A DNA stretch of 64,000 bases from Cronobacter universalis NCTC 9529 (GCF_001277175.1 NZ_CP012257.1:2294001-2358000), one strand, 5' to 3'. Counted from the first letter of the stretch, positions 17,077 to 26,829 are shown. The notes: generated from the sequence alone by a model not told the origin. Program-made: numbers and translations.

Positions 17077-19715
17077 GGTTGTTCCTCGCAGGTCTTCCCT
17101 GACGTTGCCTTGCACCGCGCGGCGGGGAGCGTCGCGTGATGTTCAAGCCAGGACTGTAAATTGTCGCCGAAACGTAAACTGCGCCACAGCGTGAAAAGGT
17201 TTTCCTGATGCTGATAGTTAAGCCGCACGCCGCTGGTTTTGCCGTCAACGTGGCTTTCGCCCTGGAATTCCGATCGCATGCGCAACACGCCGAGATTATC
17301 GACGTCCAGCCGCGTCCAGGAGCGGGAGATTTCCATATAGCGCAGCCAGTTGACCGCCGCCGCGGCTGCCGCGTTATCCCGCGCCATCGCGTCCGCCATC
17401 TCTTTATCGACGCGCAGCGTCAGCGGGCCGGGGCTGGTGAGCCAGCCGTCATGCACAATCCACTGCGGGTTATCGAGCCACAGCGGCAGCGCGCCGTTAA
17501 TGGCACCGGAGAGCGCCACCTGTTTGACGTTGGTCGCGGTGATCAGTTCGCTCGACGAGATATTTTCCAGACGCAGCAGCGCGGCCGTGTGCTGCGGCAG
17601 GCGCAACTGCTGCATGCGGATTTTGCCGCCGAGCAGCGACGCGCTGACGTCGCTTAACACCAGCGGATGCGCCTCGCTCCACGGGTAGCTGCCCTGGAGC
17701 GACGCCGTGATATCACGCGCCGGCACCTGGCTTTGGATCTCCGCGATATTCAGGCGCACCGGACCGCGCGTGCCAAACTGCCAGGTCGAATCGCGAAAGC
17801 GGAACGGCAGCACAAAGTCCACGCCGTTAAACTGATTGTCTTTGATCCAGGCGCTGCCCTGTTTCACCACGCCGTGGCCGCCCGCCTCGAAACCCTGGCC
17901 TGCGGCGGCGGAGAACGCCACCTGCGCGTAAAAACCGCCGTCGCGCAGCAGCAGTTTCCAGTCCGGCGGCAGCAGCGGCTGGAAAACCGCAAGCGGCTGC
18001 GGCGACCACCAGGCCTGACCGCGCAGCCGTTCGCCGTCCCAGCGGCCATTGACGCGCACCGGGCCTATCTCGCCCGCGCGCAGATCGCCTTTAAACTGAA
18101 ACGCGCTCGGGTCACGCCCCTGGACGCTGAAATTGAGCGTCGACGGCGGCAGGCTGGCGCCGCTGGTAAAGCGCGTGGCTCCGGCATCCAGCTTCAGCGC
18201 GCCTTCCAGCGCCTGCGCGGCGCCGCCACGCGCCCAGCGCACCGGCGTGCTGAGCGCCAGTTGCGGGCGCTCGACCGTCATGCTGCCGTACTGCCACTGG
18301 TCGAAACGCGTGTTGAGCTCGCTGAGGGTGATAACGTCGTCGCGCCACTCGCCGCGCCCGCCGACAGACCAGCGCGACCGCATCGGTTCAAAGGTGCCGT
18401 TGCCCCAGTAGCGCCAGCGCCACAGTCCCGCATCGGGCAGAAAATCATCGGCGCGGCCATCAAGATGCAGCAGCATATCGCCCTGGCCGGGCTCGCTGGC
18501 GCGCGCAATCGCCTGCAAACGCCCGTCGATGCCCTTTTCCGTCACCGTGACGCCCGCGAGCGGCCAGCGGATCTCTTCAATATTCAGCGCATCAATCACT
18601 CGCCCGCGCGAGCGCAGCAGCGCGCCTGGCATAAAATGCAGTTCCGGCGACAGCAGCGGCCCGCGCAGCATGGCGGGGAGGCTGGCGTAAAAGGCCAGCG
18701 CGTCCTGTTTAGCCTCGCCGGTAATGCGCAGCGGCATCGCGCTCTCGCGCAGGCTCAGGGCGCCGGGGCCGAAAGTCAGCACCGCGTTGCCCTTCCCGGC
18801 ATTCCCCTGCGTCACCACATTCATGCGCCCGCTGACGCGCGCCGCGTCCAGCCCGCCGCGCCAGTTTTCCACGCGCAATGCCGCGCGCCCGCTCAGCGGA
18901 AAGCCCTGGTACGGCCAGCGCCAGCGTCCGTCGCTGAAGGCGAACGAATTGTGGCCCGCGAGCCACGGAAGATCGAGCAGCGGATCGGGATCGTCCTGCG
19001 CGAAGACCAGCAACTGCCCTTCGCCGCCGCGCCACGTTACCTCAGCGCGAGCGTTATACGGCGCCTGGGGGAGTGAAAACCGCGCCTGCGCCTCGCCTTT
19101 GGTCGGAATGCCGTCCGGCATCAGCGCGAGCGTGAAATCGCCAAGCAGCGACACCGGCGGCTGGCCGTCAAAGAGAGACAAACGTAGCTGCTCAATCTTC
19201 AGCGCCTGCCCTTCGAGACGGGCGGACACCGCCAGTTTGTCGCCGGTAAACGTGATGACCTGCGCCTGCGGACTCAGGCTCGCCCTTAGCGCGCCGTCAT
19301 AATCCGGCAGGTCGGCGAGTTTAAGACGCGCTATCTCCACCTCGCTTTCCGGCAGCATCGCCTGCCACTGCGCGAGCGTGCGCGGCGCGCCGGGCGCAGG
19401 GTCGTCAGGTATGGCGCTGAAGCAGCCGGTGTTGAGCGTGAGCGCGCCAAGATGCAGCCGCCAGCGCGTCGGGTGGCTTAGCACGACATTTTGGGCGTGG
19501 GCGAGTTCGCAATCGCCCGCGAAATAACGCAGTTCCGGCAGCACAAGAGCGGAGCGGGTCAGGCGCGGGCGCTGCTCCAGCGCAATGCGCGTACCCTGCG
19601 GCAGCCAGACGCCCGCAAGCGTCGGCAGCCAGTAGCCCGCGGTTAAGAGCAGCGCCAGAGGAAGCAGCACAACCAGAAGTAATAAAGCGATGACGGCTCT
19701 GTATTTACCCTTCAT
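17073..19715 (-). CDS. ydbH: YdbH, AsmA-like inner-membrane-anchored lipid-bridge protein
   Basis: An 880-residue AsmA/TamB-like protein close in length to E. coli YdbH (879). One N-terminal transmembrane anchor (about residues 8-30, LLLLVVLLPLALLLTAGYWL) is followed by a large periplasmic beta-rich body expected to form a hydrophobic groove. With TamB and YhdP, YdbH is one of three partly redundant proteins needed for phospholipid movement to the outer membrane. It is the first gene of the ydbH-ynbE-ydbL operon. Confidence 0.94.
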   Translation of the reverse strand: MKGKYRAVIALLLLVVLLPLALLLTAGYWLPTLAGVWLPQGTRIALEQRPRLTRSALVLPELRYFAGDCELAHAQNVVLSHPTRWRLHLGALTLNTGCFSAIPDDPAPGAPRTLAQWQAMLPESEVEIARLKLADLPDYDGALRASLSPQAQVITFTGDKLAVSARLEGQALKIEQLRLSLFDGQPPVSLLGDFTLALMPDGIPTKGEAQARFSLPQAPYNARAEVTWRGGEGQLLVFAQDDPDPLLDLPWLAGHNSFAFSDGRWRWPYQGFPLSGRAALRVENWRGGLDAARVSGRMNVVTQGNAGKGNAVLTFGPGALSLRESAMPLRITGEAKQDALAFYASLPAMLRGPLLSPELHFMPGALLRSRGRVIDALNIEEIRWPLAGVTVTEKGIDGRLQAIARASEPGQGDMLLHLDGRADDFLPDAGLWRWRYWGNGTFEPMRSRWSVGGRGEWRDDVITLSELNTRFDQWQYGSMTVERPQLALSTPVRWARGGAAQALEGALKLDAGATRFTSGASLPPSTLNFSVQGRDPSAFQFKGDLRAGEIGPVRVNGRWDGERLRGQAWWSPQPLAVFQPLLPPDWKLLLRDGGFYAQVAFSAAAGQGFEAGGHGVVKQGSAWIKDNQFNGVDFVLPFRFRDSTWQFGTRGPVRLNIAEIQSQVPARDITASLQGSYPWSEAHPLVLSDVSASLLGGKIRMQQLRLPQHTAALLRLENISSSELITATNVKQVALSGAINGALPLWLDNPQWIVHDGWLTSPGPLTLRVDKEMADAMARDNAAAAAAVNWLRYMEISRSWTRLDVDNLGVLRMRSEFQGESHVDGKTSGVRLNYQHQENLFTLWRSLRFGDNLQSWLEHHATLPAARCKATSGKTCEEQP

Positions 19716-19926
19716 GGGCCGTTAATATCCTGATTCAGCGAGAAATTATGCCGAAGAAAGCCGTTATTCTGACAGCTTTGCCGGACGAGGTGAAGCCAGG
19801 GCGGCTCTGAAAGCATAGTTGACCTAGAATTAGAGGTAAGCAGCTGTTCGACAATTAATTTTTAATCTTTGTACGATATTTTTAATTATGCTAACGTGAT
19901 CACAGAAAATCACTGGAGAAAGTCTT

Positions 19927-20916
19927 ATGAAACTGGCGGTTTATAGCACAAAGCAGTACGACAAAAAGTATTTGCAGCATGTTAACCAGGAATATGGCTT
20001 CGATCTTGAATTTTATGACTTCCTGTTAACCGAGCGCACGGCGAAAACCGCCATTCACTGCGACGGCGTCTGTATTTTCGTGAATGACGACGCCAGCCGC
20101 CCGGTGCTGGAAGAGCTGAAAAAGCATGGCGTGAAGTTTATCGCGCTGCGCTGCGCGGGCTTTAATAACGTCGACCTCGACGCGGCGAAAGAGCTGGGGC
20201 TGAAAGTCGTGCGCGTTCCGGCTTACTCGCCGGAAGCCGTGGCCGAACACGCGGTGGGCATGATGATGTGCCTCAACCGCCGCATTCACCGCGCGTATCA
20301 GCGGACCCGCGACGCTAACTTTAACCTCGAAGGGCTGACGGGTTTTACGATGTACGGCAAAACCGCGGGCGTTATCGGCACCGGTAAAATCGGCGTCGCG
20401 GCGCTGCGCATTCTGAAAGGCTTCGGGATGCGCCTGCTGGCGTTCGATCCGTACCCGAGCGCCGCCGCGCTGGAGCTTGGCGTTGAATATGTCGACCTGC
20501 CGACCCTGCTGGCGGAATCGGATGTCATCAGCCTTCACTGCCCGCTGACGCCGGAAAACTACCATCTGCTCAACCAGAGCGCGTTCGAGCAGATGAAAGA
20601 TGGCGTGATGATCATCAACACCAGTCGCGGCGCCCTGATCGATTCCCAGGCGGCGATTGAAGCGCTTAAACGCCAGAAAATCGGCGCGCTGGGCATGGAC
20701 GTGTATGAGAACGAACGCGATCTGTTCTTTGAAGATAAATCCAACGACGTGATTCAGGATGATGTGTTCCGCCGTCTTTCCGCCTGCCACAACGTGCTGT
20801 TCACCGGCCACCAGGCGTTCCTGACGGAAGAGGCGCTCATCAGCATTTCTGAAACCACGCTTGGCAATCTGCGCCAGCTGGAACAAGGCCAGCCCTGCCC
20901 TAACGAACTGGTGTGA
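19927..20916 (+). CDS. ldhA: fermentative D-lactate dehydrogenase
   Basis: A 329-residue NAD-dependent D-2-hydroxyacid dehydrogenase, near-identical in layout to E. coli LdhA. It reduces pyruvate to D-lactate during anaerobic or acid growth. The Rossmann motif GVIGTGKIGVA, the catalytic Arg in NTSRGALID, the Glu in MDVYENERDLF and the His in TGHQAF are in place. GGAGAAAGTCTT precedes the ATG. The 210-base upstream gap is AT-rich with a possible TATGCT -10 box. A terminator follows. Confidence 0.97.
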   Translation: MKLAVYSTKQYDKKYLQHVNQEYGFDLEFYDFLLTERTAKTAIHCDGVCIFVNDDASRPVLEELKKHGVKFIALRCAGFNNVDLDAAKELGLKVVRVPAYSPEAVAEHAVGMMMCLNRRIHRAYQRTRDANFNLEGLTGFTMYGKTAGVIGTGKIGVAALRILKGFGMRLLAFDPYPSAAALELGVEYVDLPTLLAESDVISLHCPLTPENYHLLNQSAFEQMKDGVMIINTSRGALIDSQAAIEALKRQKIGALGMDVYENERDLFFEDKSNDVIQDDVFRRLSACHNVLFTGHQAFLTEEALISISETTLGNLRQLEQGQPCPNELV

Positions 20917-20923
20917 CACCGCC

Positions 20924-20953
20924 GACGCGCCGCCTGGCGCGTCGCGTTTTTTT
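20924..20953 (+). terminator. intrinsic terminator after ldhA
   Basis: GACGCGCC-GCCT-GGCGCGTC (8-bp stem) followed by GCG and a run of seven T. Confidence 0.85.
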
Positions 20954-20970
20954 ACCTCCGGGAGACGCTC

Positions 20971-21396
20971 ATGAAAAAAACCCTTTTCACCTTACTGGCG
21001 GGCATGACCCTCGCCGGCTGCCAGAACGCCGCGCAGAACGCGCACGTCACGCCCGACGCGCTGCAACACCACCGCTATGTGCTGCAAACGGTGAACGGCG
21101 CGCCGCTTGATGCCACGCGCCGCGTGCCGGAGCTGAGTTTTGGCGAGCGTATGCATGTCTCCGGCAGCATGTGTAACCGTTTTATGGGTCAGGGCGAACT
21201 GCATGGCGATACGCTGAAGGTGCAGGGGCTTGCGTCAACGCGCATGTTATGCGCCGAGCCGCAGCTCAATGAACTGGATAAGCTGATTAATGAGATGCTA
21301 AGCCAGGGGGCGACGGTGAGCGTGGAGAAACAGCAGCTCACCCTGAAATACCGCCAGTACAGTCTGGTTTATAAACTGGCGGATCTGGTGCAGTAA
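20971..21396 (+). CDS. hslJ: HslJ, heat-inducible outer-membrane lipoprotein
   Basis: A 141-residue lipoprotein of the META/HslJ family. The signal peptide ends in the lipobox TLAGC (Cys about residue 17), and a single compact beta domain follows with conserved SGSMCNRFMGQ and STRMLCAEP segments whose two cysteines probably form a disulfide. E. coli HslJ was found as a heat-shock gene and is linked to novobiocin resistance. CTCCGGGAGACGCTC supplies the ribosome-binding site. It meets ydbJ tail to tail with no gap. Confidence 0.93.
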   Translation: MKKTLFTLLAGMTLAGCQNAAQNAHVTPDALQHHRYVLQTVNGAPLDATRRVPELSFGERMHVSGSMCNRFMGQGELHGDTLKVQGLASTRMLCAEPQLNELDKLINEMLSQGATVSVEKQQLTLKYRQYSLVYKLADLVQ

Positions 21397-21663
21397 TCAG
21401 TACGCGGCGCAGGCGCCGGAAGCGAGCGCCGCTTCGCTGCAACGTTTGCCGTTGGGCAGCGCGCACATGCCGGTAGACGTGCCGTCAAGCTGGCGCGCGA
21501 CCGACAGCGAGCCCCCGACCATCGCGCAGTTCGCCTGCCCTGCGCTCGACATCGCAGCCCGCATTCCCGGCGGCACATGGGCCGCGGTGGCCTGCTGAAC
21601 GGGTTCGCTGCTGCATGCCGATAATAGTAACGCGGCACATCCTACCCAAAACGCTGCTCGCAT
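21397..21663 (-). CDS. ydbJ: YdbJ/YoaF-type DUF333 lipoprotein
   Basis: An 88-residue small lipoprotein: signal peptide with lipobox LLLSAC, then a DUF333 hemolysin-like domain (GQANCAMVGGSLSV...CALPNGKRCSEAAL) with four conserved cysteines. Function unknown. In E. coli ydbJ lies next to hslJ, as here. The mature domain resembles YoaF as well, but position favours YdbJ. Confidence 0.87.
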   Translation of the reverse strand: MRAAFWVGCAALLLSACSSEPVQQATAAHVPPGMRAAMSSAGQANCAMVGGSLSVARQLDGTSTGMCALPNGKRCSEAALASGACAAY

Positions 21664-21863
21664 GTTTCTCCCCTTTCGTTGACAAGCAAAACCTGAGCAT
21701 CATAGGCCGCCCGACGCGGCGCGTCGAGATTCCCGCTGCTGCTTTTTTGGACGAAGACACATTTTTTCGCGCTTTTCGGTCTCTTTCTCTTGATCCTGCG
21801 CATGAAATGATTCACCTCGCGAATAGTCAGTACACAAAAACGAAAATCCCGGCACCGGGGGTT

Positions 21864-21872
21864 TGCTAGAAT
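21864..21872 (+). promoter_or_regulatory. extended -10 promoter for nifJ
   Basis: TGC-TAGAAT forms an extended -10 element; no good -35 lies 17 bases upstream, typical of extended -10 promoters that need an activator. The predicted leader is about 60 bases. E. coli ydbK is known to be SoxS-induced; I could not assign a clear soxbox here. Confidence 0.45.
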
Positions 21873-21942
21873 TCCCTTATTACTACAGGGGTCTGTTACG
21901 CCAGCGCAGACCTCATAATGTGGCGCAATGTAAGGGTCTTAT

Positions 21943-24900
21943 ATGATTACTATCGACGGCAACGGCGCAGTCGCGTCAGTCGCGTTTCGCACCAGTGAAG
22001 TTATCGCCATTTATCCCATCACGCCGAGCTCCACGATGGCGGAGCAGGCCGACGCCTGGGCCGGCAACGGGATGAAAAACGTCTGGGGCGACGTCCCGCG
22101 CGTGATCGAGATGCAGTCCGAGGCGGGCGCTATCGCCGCCGTCCACGGCGCGCTCCAGACCGGCGCCCTCTCCACCTCGTTTACGTCCTCCCAGGGCCTG
22201 CTGCTGATGATCCCGACGCTCTATAAGCTCGCGGGTCAGCTGACGCCCTTTGTGCTGCACGTCGCGGCGCGTACCGTCGCCACCCATGCGCTGTCGATTT
22301 TCGGCGATCATTCAGACGTCATGGCCGTGCGCCAGACCGGCTGCGCGATGCTGTGCGCCGCCAGCGTTCAGGAGGCGCAGGATTTCGCGCTGATTTCCCA
22401 TATCGCCACGCTGAAAAGCCGCGTGCCGTTTATTCATTTCTTCGATGGTTTTCGCACCTCGCATGAAATCAACAAAATCGCGCCGCTCGCCGATGACACC
22501 ATCCGCGCTCTGCTGCCGCAGGCGGAGATAGACGCCCACCGCGCCCGCGCGCTCAACCCGGAACACCCGGTAATTCGCGGCACCTCCGCCAACCCGGATT
22601 CGTATTTCCAGTCCCGCGAGGCGACCAACCCCTGGTATAACGCGGTCTATGACCATGTCGAACAGGCGATGAACGACTTCGCCGCCGCCACCGGCCGCCA
22701 GTACCGGCCGTTTGAGTATTACGGCCATCCGGAAGCCGAACGGGTGATTATCCTGATGGGCTCCGCCAGCGGCACCTGCGAAGAGGTGGTGGATGAACTG
22801 CTCACCCGCGGCGAGAAAGTGGGCGTGCTGAAAGTGCGCCTGTTCCGCCCGTTCAGCGCGCGTCACCTGCTGGCGGCGCTGCCGCAGAGCGTGCAGCGCG
22901 TCGCGGTGCTCGATCGCACCAAAGAGCCAGGCGCGCAGGCGGAGCCGCTTTATCTGGATGTGATGACCGCGCTGGCGGAAGCTTTTAACAACGGCGAGCG
23001 CGACAGCCTGCCGCGCGTCATCGGCGGGCGCTACGGGCTCTCTTCTAAAGAGTTCGGCCCTGACTGCGTGCTGGCGGTGTTTAATGAACTGCGCGCGGAA
23101 AAGCCGAAGCCGCGCTTTACCGTCGGCATTTACGACGACGTGACGCATCTCTCCCTGCCGCTGCCGGAGAATACGCTGCCCTCTCACGCGCGCCTGGAAG
23201 CGCTGTTTTACGGGCTTGGCAGTGACGGCAGCGTCTCAGCCACCAAGAACAACATTAAAATTATCGGTAACGCGACGCCGTGGTACGCCCAGGGCTATTT
23301 CGTTTACGACTCCAAAAAGGCGGGCGGCCTGACCGTTTCCCACCTGCGCGTCAGCGAGCGGCCCATTAACGCCGCGTATCTGGTGAGCCAGGCGGATTTC
23401 GTCGGCTGTCATCAGTTGCAGTTTATCGATAAATACCCGATGGCCGAACGCCTGAAACCTGGCGGCATTTTCCTCATCAACACCCCCTACGCGCCGGACG
23501 AGGTCTGGCACCGTCTGCCGCAGGAAGTCCAGGCGGTGCTGAATAACAAAAACGCGCGCGTCTTTGTGGTCAACGCCGCGAAGATCGCCCGCGAATGCCA
23601 GCTCGGCGCGCGTATCAACACCGTGATGCAGATGGCGTTTTTCCATCTGACCCAGATCCTGCCGGGCGACCGCGCGCTGGAGGCGCTCCAGGGCGCTATC
23701 GCCAAAAGCTACAGCAGCAAAGGCCAGGAGCTGGTGGAGCGCAACTGGCAGGCGCTGGCGCTGGCCCGCGAATCGCTCTTCGAAGTGGCGCGCCAGCCGG
23801 TGGATGAAACCAGCCATCTGCGCCCGCCGGTGGTCTCCGACGCCGCGCCCGATTTTGTCAAAACGGTGACCGCCGCGATGCTGGCAGGGCTTGGCGACGC
23901 GCTGCCGGTCTCCGCGCTGCCGCCGGACGGCACATGGCCGCTCGGCACCACCCGGTGGGAGAAACGCAATATCGCGGAAGCGATCCCCATCTGGAAAGAG
24001 GAGCTTTGCACCCAGTGTAACCACTGCGTCGCCGCCTGTCCGCACTCGGCGATCCGCGCCAAAGTGGTGGCGCCGGACGCCCTCGCCGACGCGCCCGCCT
24101 CGCTCGCCGCGCTGGATGTGAAATCCCGCGACATGCGCGGCCAGAAATATGTGCTCCAGGTGGCCCCGGAAGACTGCACCGGCTGTAACCTGTGCGTCGA
24201 GGTCTGCCCGGCGAAAGACCGCCAGAACCCGGAGATCAAGGCGATTAATATGATGTCGCGACTGGAGCATGTGGAGGAAGAGAAACGCAACTACGACTTC
24301 TTCCTGAACCTGCCGGAGATCGACCGCAGCACGCTGGAGCGTATCGACATTCGCACCTCGCAGCTCATCACGCCGCTGTTTGAATACTCCGGCGCGTGCT
24401 CAGGCTGTGGGGAGACGCCCTACATCAAGCTGCTGACCCAGCTTTACGGCGACCGACTGCTGATTGCCAACGCCACCGGCTGCTCGTCGATTTATGGCGG
24501 CAATCTGCCCTCGACGCCGTATACCACCGACGCCAATGGCCGCGGTCCGGCGTGGGCGAACTCGCTGTTTGAGGATAACGCGGAGTTCGGCCTCGGCTTT
24601 CGCTTAACGGTCGATCAGCATAAGGCGCGCGTGCAGCGCCTGCTCACACAGTTTGCCGATAAACTCACGCCCGCGCTGTTTGATGCGCTGCAAACTGACG
24701 CCACGCCGGACGTGCGTCGCGAACAGGTCGCGGAACTGCGCCAGCAGTTACAGGGCGTGGAAGGCGCGCAGGAGTTGCTCACCGACGCCGACGCGCTGGT
24801 GGAAAAATCCATCTGGTTGATTGGCGGCGACGGCTGGGCATATGACATCGGTTTTGGCGGCCTCGATCATGTGCTGAGCCTCACCGAGAACGTCAATATT

Positions 24901-25464
24901 CTGGTGCTCGATACGCAGTGCTATTCCAACACCGGCGGCCAGGCGTCGAAGGCCACGCCGCTCGGCGCGGTGACGAAATTCGGCGAGCACGGCAAACGCA
25001 AAGCGCGCAAAGATCTCGGCGTGAGCATGATGATGTACGGGCATGTGTATGTGGCGCAGATTTCGCTGGGCGCGCAGCTTAACCAGACGGTGAAAGCGAT
25101 TCAGGAGGCGGAAGCCTACCCCGGCCCGTCGCTGATTATCGCCTACAGCCCCTGCGAGGAGCACGGCTACGATCTGGCGCTGAGCCACGATCAGATGCGC
25201 CAGCTCACCGCGACGGGCTTCTGGCCGCTTTATCGCTTCGACCCGCGTCGCGCCGATGAAGGCAAGCTGCCGCTGGCGCTCGATTCCCGCCCGCCGTCAG
25301 ACGCGCTGGCGGAAACCCTGCTCGCCGAGCAGCGCTTCCGTCGCCTCAACGCGCAGCAGCCGGAGGTGGCTGAACAGCTCTGGAAAGACGCCGCCGCCGA
25401 TCTGCAAAAACGCTACGACTTCCTGGCGCAGCTCGCGGGCAAAGCAGAGAAAGTCAGCGAGTAA
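21943..25464 (+). CDS. nifJ: pyruvate:flavodoxin/ferredoxin oxidoreductase
   Basis: A 1173-residue homodimer-type pyruvate:ferredoxin oxidoreductase (E. coli YdbK, 1174). It decarboxylates pyruvate to acetyl-CoA and CO2, passing electrons to flavodoxin or ferredoxin. Domains in order: pyruvate/TPP pyrimidine domain (EVIAIYPITPSSTMAE), domain III with KNNIKIIG, two 4Fe-4S motifs of CxxCxxCxxxCP form starting at about residues 689 and 745, then the C-terminal TPP domain with GCSGCGETP, GDGWAYDIGFGG and DTQCYSNTGGQ. In E. coli it is expressed weakly and induced by superoxide stress. It stands alone as a transcription unit. Confidence 0.97.
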   Translation: MITIDGNGAVASVAFRTSEVIAIYPITPSSTMAEQADAWAGNGMKNVWGDVPRVIEMQSEAGAIAAVHGALQTGALSTSFTSSQGLLLMIPTLYKLAGQLTPFVLHVAARTVATHALSIFGDHSDVMAVRQTGCAMLCAASVQEAQDFALISHIATLKSRVPFIHFFDGFRTSHEINKIAPLADDTIRALLPQAEIDAHRARALNPEHPVIRGTSANPDSYFQSREATNPWYNAVYDHVEQAMNDFAAATGRQYRPFEYYGHPEAERVIILMGSASGTCEEVVDELLTRGEKVGVLKVRLFRPFSARHLLAALPQSVQRVAVLDRTKEPGAQAEPLYLDVMTALAEAFNNGERDSLPRVIGGRYGLSSKEFGPDCVLAVFNELRAEKPKPRFTVGIYDDVTHLSLPLPENTLPSHARLEALFYGLGSDGSVSATKNNIKIIGNATPWYAQGYFVYDSKKAGGLTVSHLRVSERPINAAYLVSQADFVGCHQLQFIDKYPMAERLKPGGIFLINTPYAPDEVWHRLPQEVQAVLNNKNARVFVVNAAKIARECQLGARINTVMQMAFFHLTQILPGDRALEALQGAIAKSYSSKGQELVERNWQALALARESLFEVARQPVDETSHLRPPVVSDAAPDFVKTVTAAMLAGLGDALPVSALPPDGTWPLGTTRWEKRNIAEAIPIWKEELCTQCNHCVAACPHSAIRAKVVAPDALADAPASLAALDVKSRDMRGQKYVLQVAPEDCTGCNLCVEVCPAKDRQNPEIKAINMMSRLEHVEEEKRNYDFFLNLPEIDRSTLERIDIRTSQLITPLFEYSGACSGCGETPYIKLLTQLYGDRLLIANATGCSSIYGGNLPSTPYTTDANGRGPAWANSLFEDNAEFGLGFRLTVDQHKARVQRLLTQFADKLTPALFDALQTDATPDVRREQVAELRQQLQGVEGAQELLTDADALVEKSIWLIGGDGWAYDIGFGGLDHVLSLTENVNILVLDTQCYSNTGGQASKATPLGAVTKFGEHGKRKARKDLGVSMMMYGHVYVAQISLGAQLNQTVKAIQEAEAYPGPSLIIAYSPCEEHGYDLALSHDQMRQLTATGFWPLYRFDPRRADEGKLPLALDSRPPSDALAETLLAEQRFRRLNAQQPEVAEQLWKDAAADLQKRYDFLAQLAGKAEKVSE

Positions 25465-25465
25465 T

Positions 25466-26509
25466 TTAGCGCTTATCGTTATCGCCCCTGTTTTTTGCAG
25501 GGGCGTTTGCACCCAGCTCTTCGCGGCTTAATACCCGATACCAGGTAAATTTATCGCCGGTCGTGCACTTCACCGCCACGCCGTGTAAATCCCCGTCTTT
25601 CAGGAAAAACCCGCGGTACTGATTTTCACCCACCGCTAAATAACGCGCCTTTTCACCGAGATCATAAATCGTCTGGTAGCGATCGCCGCAACGAAACGTA
25701 GTACGGGTATCAAACTGATAAAAGGAATTTAATAACGCGCCGCCCAGCGTGCGGGTATTGGCCATAATAAGACCCGATAAAATGCAGGTGAATACCACAA
25801 CAAATATATACTGACTGTCCATGGAGAGTTTGGCCCGTTTCTTGCGATTTTTCAGGTTCGCCTCCATCACGCCTGCAATCACAATCACAATTAAATAGGC
25901 AATATTCACCACGATCAATGCCGCCAGAAATAACGTCATTGACCAGGTGGTATACGGGAGCTGCGCTGCAGAAATATCCCACGATTCAAGCAAAATGCCG
26001 CTGGCGATCATTCTGGCAAGAAACAACACCAGCGCCAGCAGCAGGGTCAGTGCTTTGTTCAGTAGCGATGCAGCAAGCGGGGAGAGGACCGAAAGACAAA
26101 ACAGATAAGACAGGAGCAGGCTGAACACGCCGAAAAAGCAAGAAGCAGCCACCAGAGACCAGACGATAATGCCAGGTGCGTGCGCGACCGCCAGTAAAAA
26201 GCTTAAAGAGATTGAAAGCATGGCGGTGCGAGACAGCGCTACCGAGGCTTTCACTTTACTGTTTTGCTTGCGCGGCAGAAAACACTTCAGACGTTTGCGC
26301 TCCTGAGTATGAAACGCCACACGTCCGTTATATTCGATAACATACGCACACACCCACAGCATATTAAACCAGATAGCCGCGCCGATAAGCGACGGGTCAT
26401 GGGTTTTATTCGCCACGGCCAGAAGAAAAAGCGTAATGACCCAGTTAATACACCAGAAGAGAATAAGCGCGGGCATCTGCCACGGTAGTTTATGCAATAA
26501 GCCGAACAT
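25466..26509 (-). CDS. multi-pass membrane protein of unknown function
   Basis: A 347-residue protein I do not recognise. Roughly seven to eight hydrophobic segments cover residues 10-250 (for example ALILFWCINWVITLFLLAV, IIVWSLVAASCFFGVFSLLL, IVVNIAYLIVIVIAG, YIFVVVFTCILSGLIM). A C-terminal soluble domain of about 90 residues follows and is probably extracytoplasmic (RCGDRYQTIYDLGEKARYL, Cys pair). AAGGAAAGG precedes the ATG. Base composition is visibly more AT-rich than the genes either side, suggesting acquisition. Its stop is one base from the nifJ stop (convergent). Confidence 0.8.
   Translation of the reverse strand: MFGLLHKLPWQMPALILFWCINWVITLFLLAVANKTHDPSLIGAAIWFNMLWVCAYVIEYNGRVAFHTQERKRLKCFLPRKQNSKVKASVALSRTAMLSISLSFLLAVAHAPGIIVWSLVAASCFFGVFSLLLSYLFCLSVLSPLAASLLNKALTLLLALVLFLARMIASGILLESWDISAAQLPYTTWSMTLFLAALIVVNIAYLIVIVIAGVMEANLKNRKKRAKLSMDSQYIFVVVFTCILSGLIMANTRTLGGALLNSFYQFDTRTTFRCGDRYQTIYDLGEKARYLAVGENQYRGFFLKDGDLHGVAVKCTTGDKFTWYRVLSREELGANAPAKNRGDNDKR
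25483..25509 (+). terminator. probable nifJ terminator inside the convergent gene
   Basis: CGCCCCTG-TTTTTTG-CAGGGGCG hairpin followed by TTT, 19 bases past the nifJ stop and within the 3' end of the opposing membrane-protein gene. Confidence 0.45.
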
Positions 26510-26731
26510 GACCTTTCCTTAAGTCAGAAAACCCCACACCTTAATGAGAAATATTTTTACCTGCAACCTGACCATAAAGGTGTAATGACGCAACGTGATT
26601 ATTTATGAAAGCGTCGCCACAGATGTTGCCCCTCAGAATTAAGGGCATACCGCCAGGTATAATCTGAAGTTGGAATTCGCTATACTCCGCCGCCTGCCTG
26701 TAAGGGCTTCACGTAAACCCGAGGAACTGAG

Positions 26732-26809
26732 ATGCATACTTTAGGGATGATTATTGGCGCGTTGCTGGTGGTTTTTATTGTTATGGCTGTCAAAAAGCGT
26801 AAGCGTTAA
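26732..26809 (+). CDS. 25-residue single-helix membrane peptide
   Basis: A tiny gene of 26 codons including stop. GAGGAACTGAG precedes the ATG at ideal spacing. The product starts MHTLGMIIGALLVVFIVMAV and ends KKRKR: one transmembrane helix with a basic cytoplasmic tail, typical of small stress membrane proteins of enterobacteria. Downstream lies a strong bidirectional terminator shared with the facing alcohol dehydrogenase gene. I recall no established name for it. Codon use is normal, and the ribosome site, helix and terminator together argue it is real. Confidence 0.72.
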   Translation: MHTLGMIIGALLVVFIVMAVKKRKR

Positions 26810-26829
26810 TACCTCAGCATTACTGGAAA

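Noticed and set aside
17667..19076. 469-codon plus-strand open frame antisense to ydbH
   Set aside because: Composition (Arg, Ala, Gln, His) is the mirror of ydbH codon bias; not protein-like.
19850..19926. Possible ldhA promoter and TGATCA dyad
   Set aside because: The best -35/-10 pair has a 12-base spacer, too short for a sigma-70 promoter, so no element is called.
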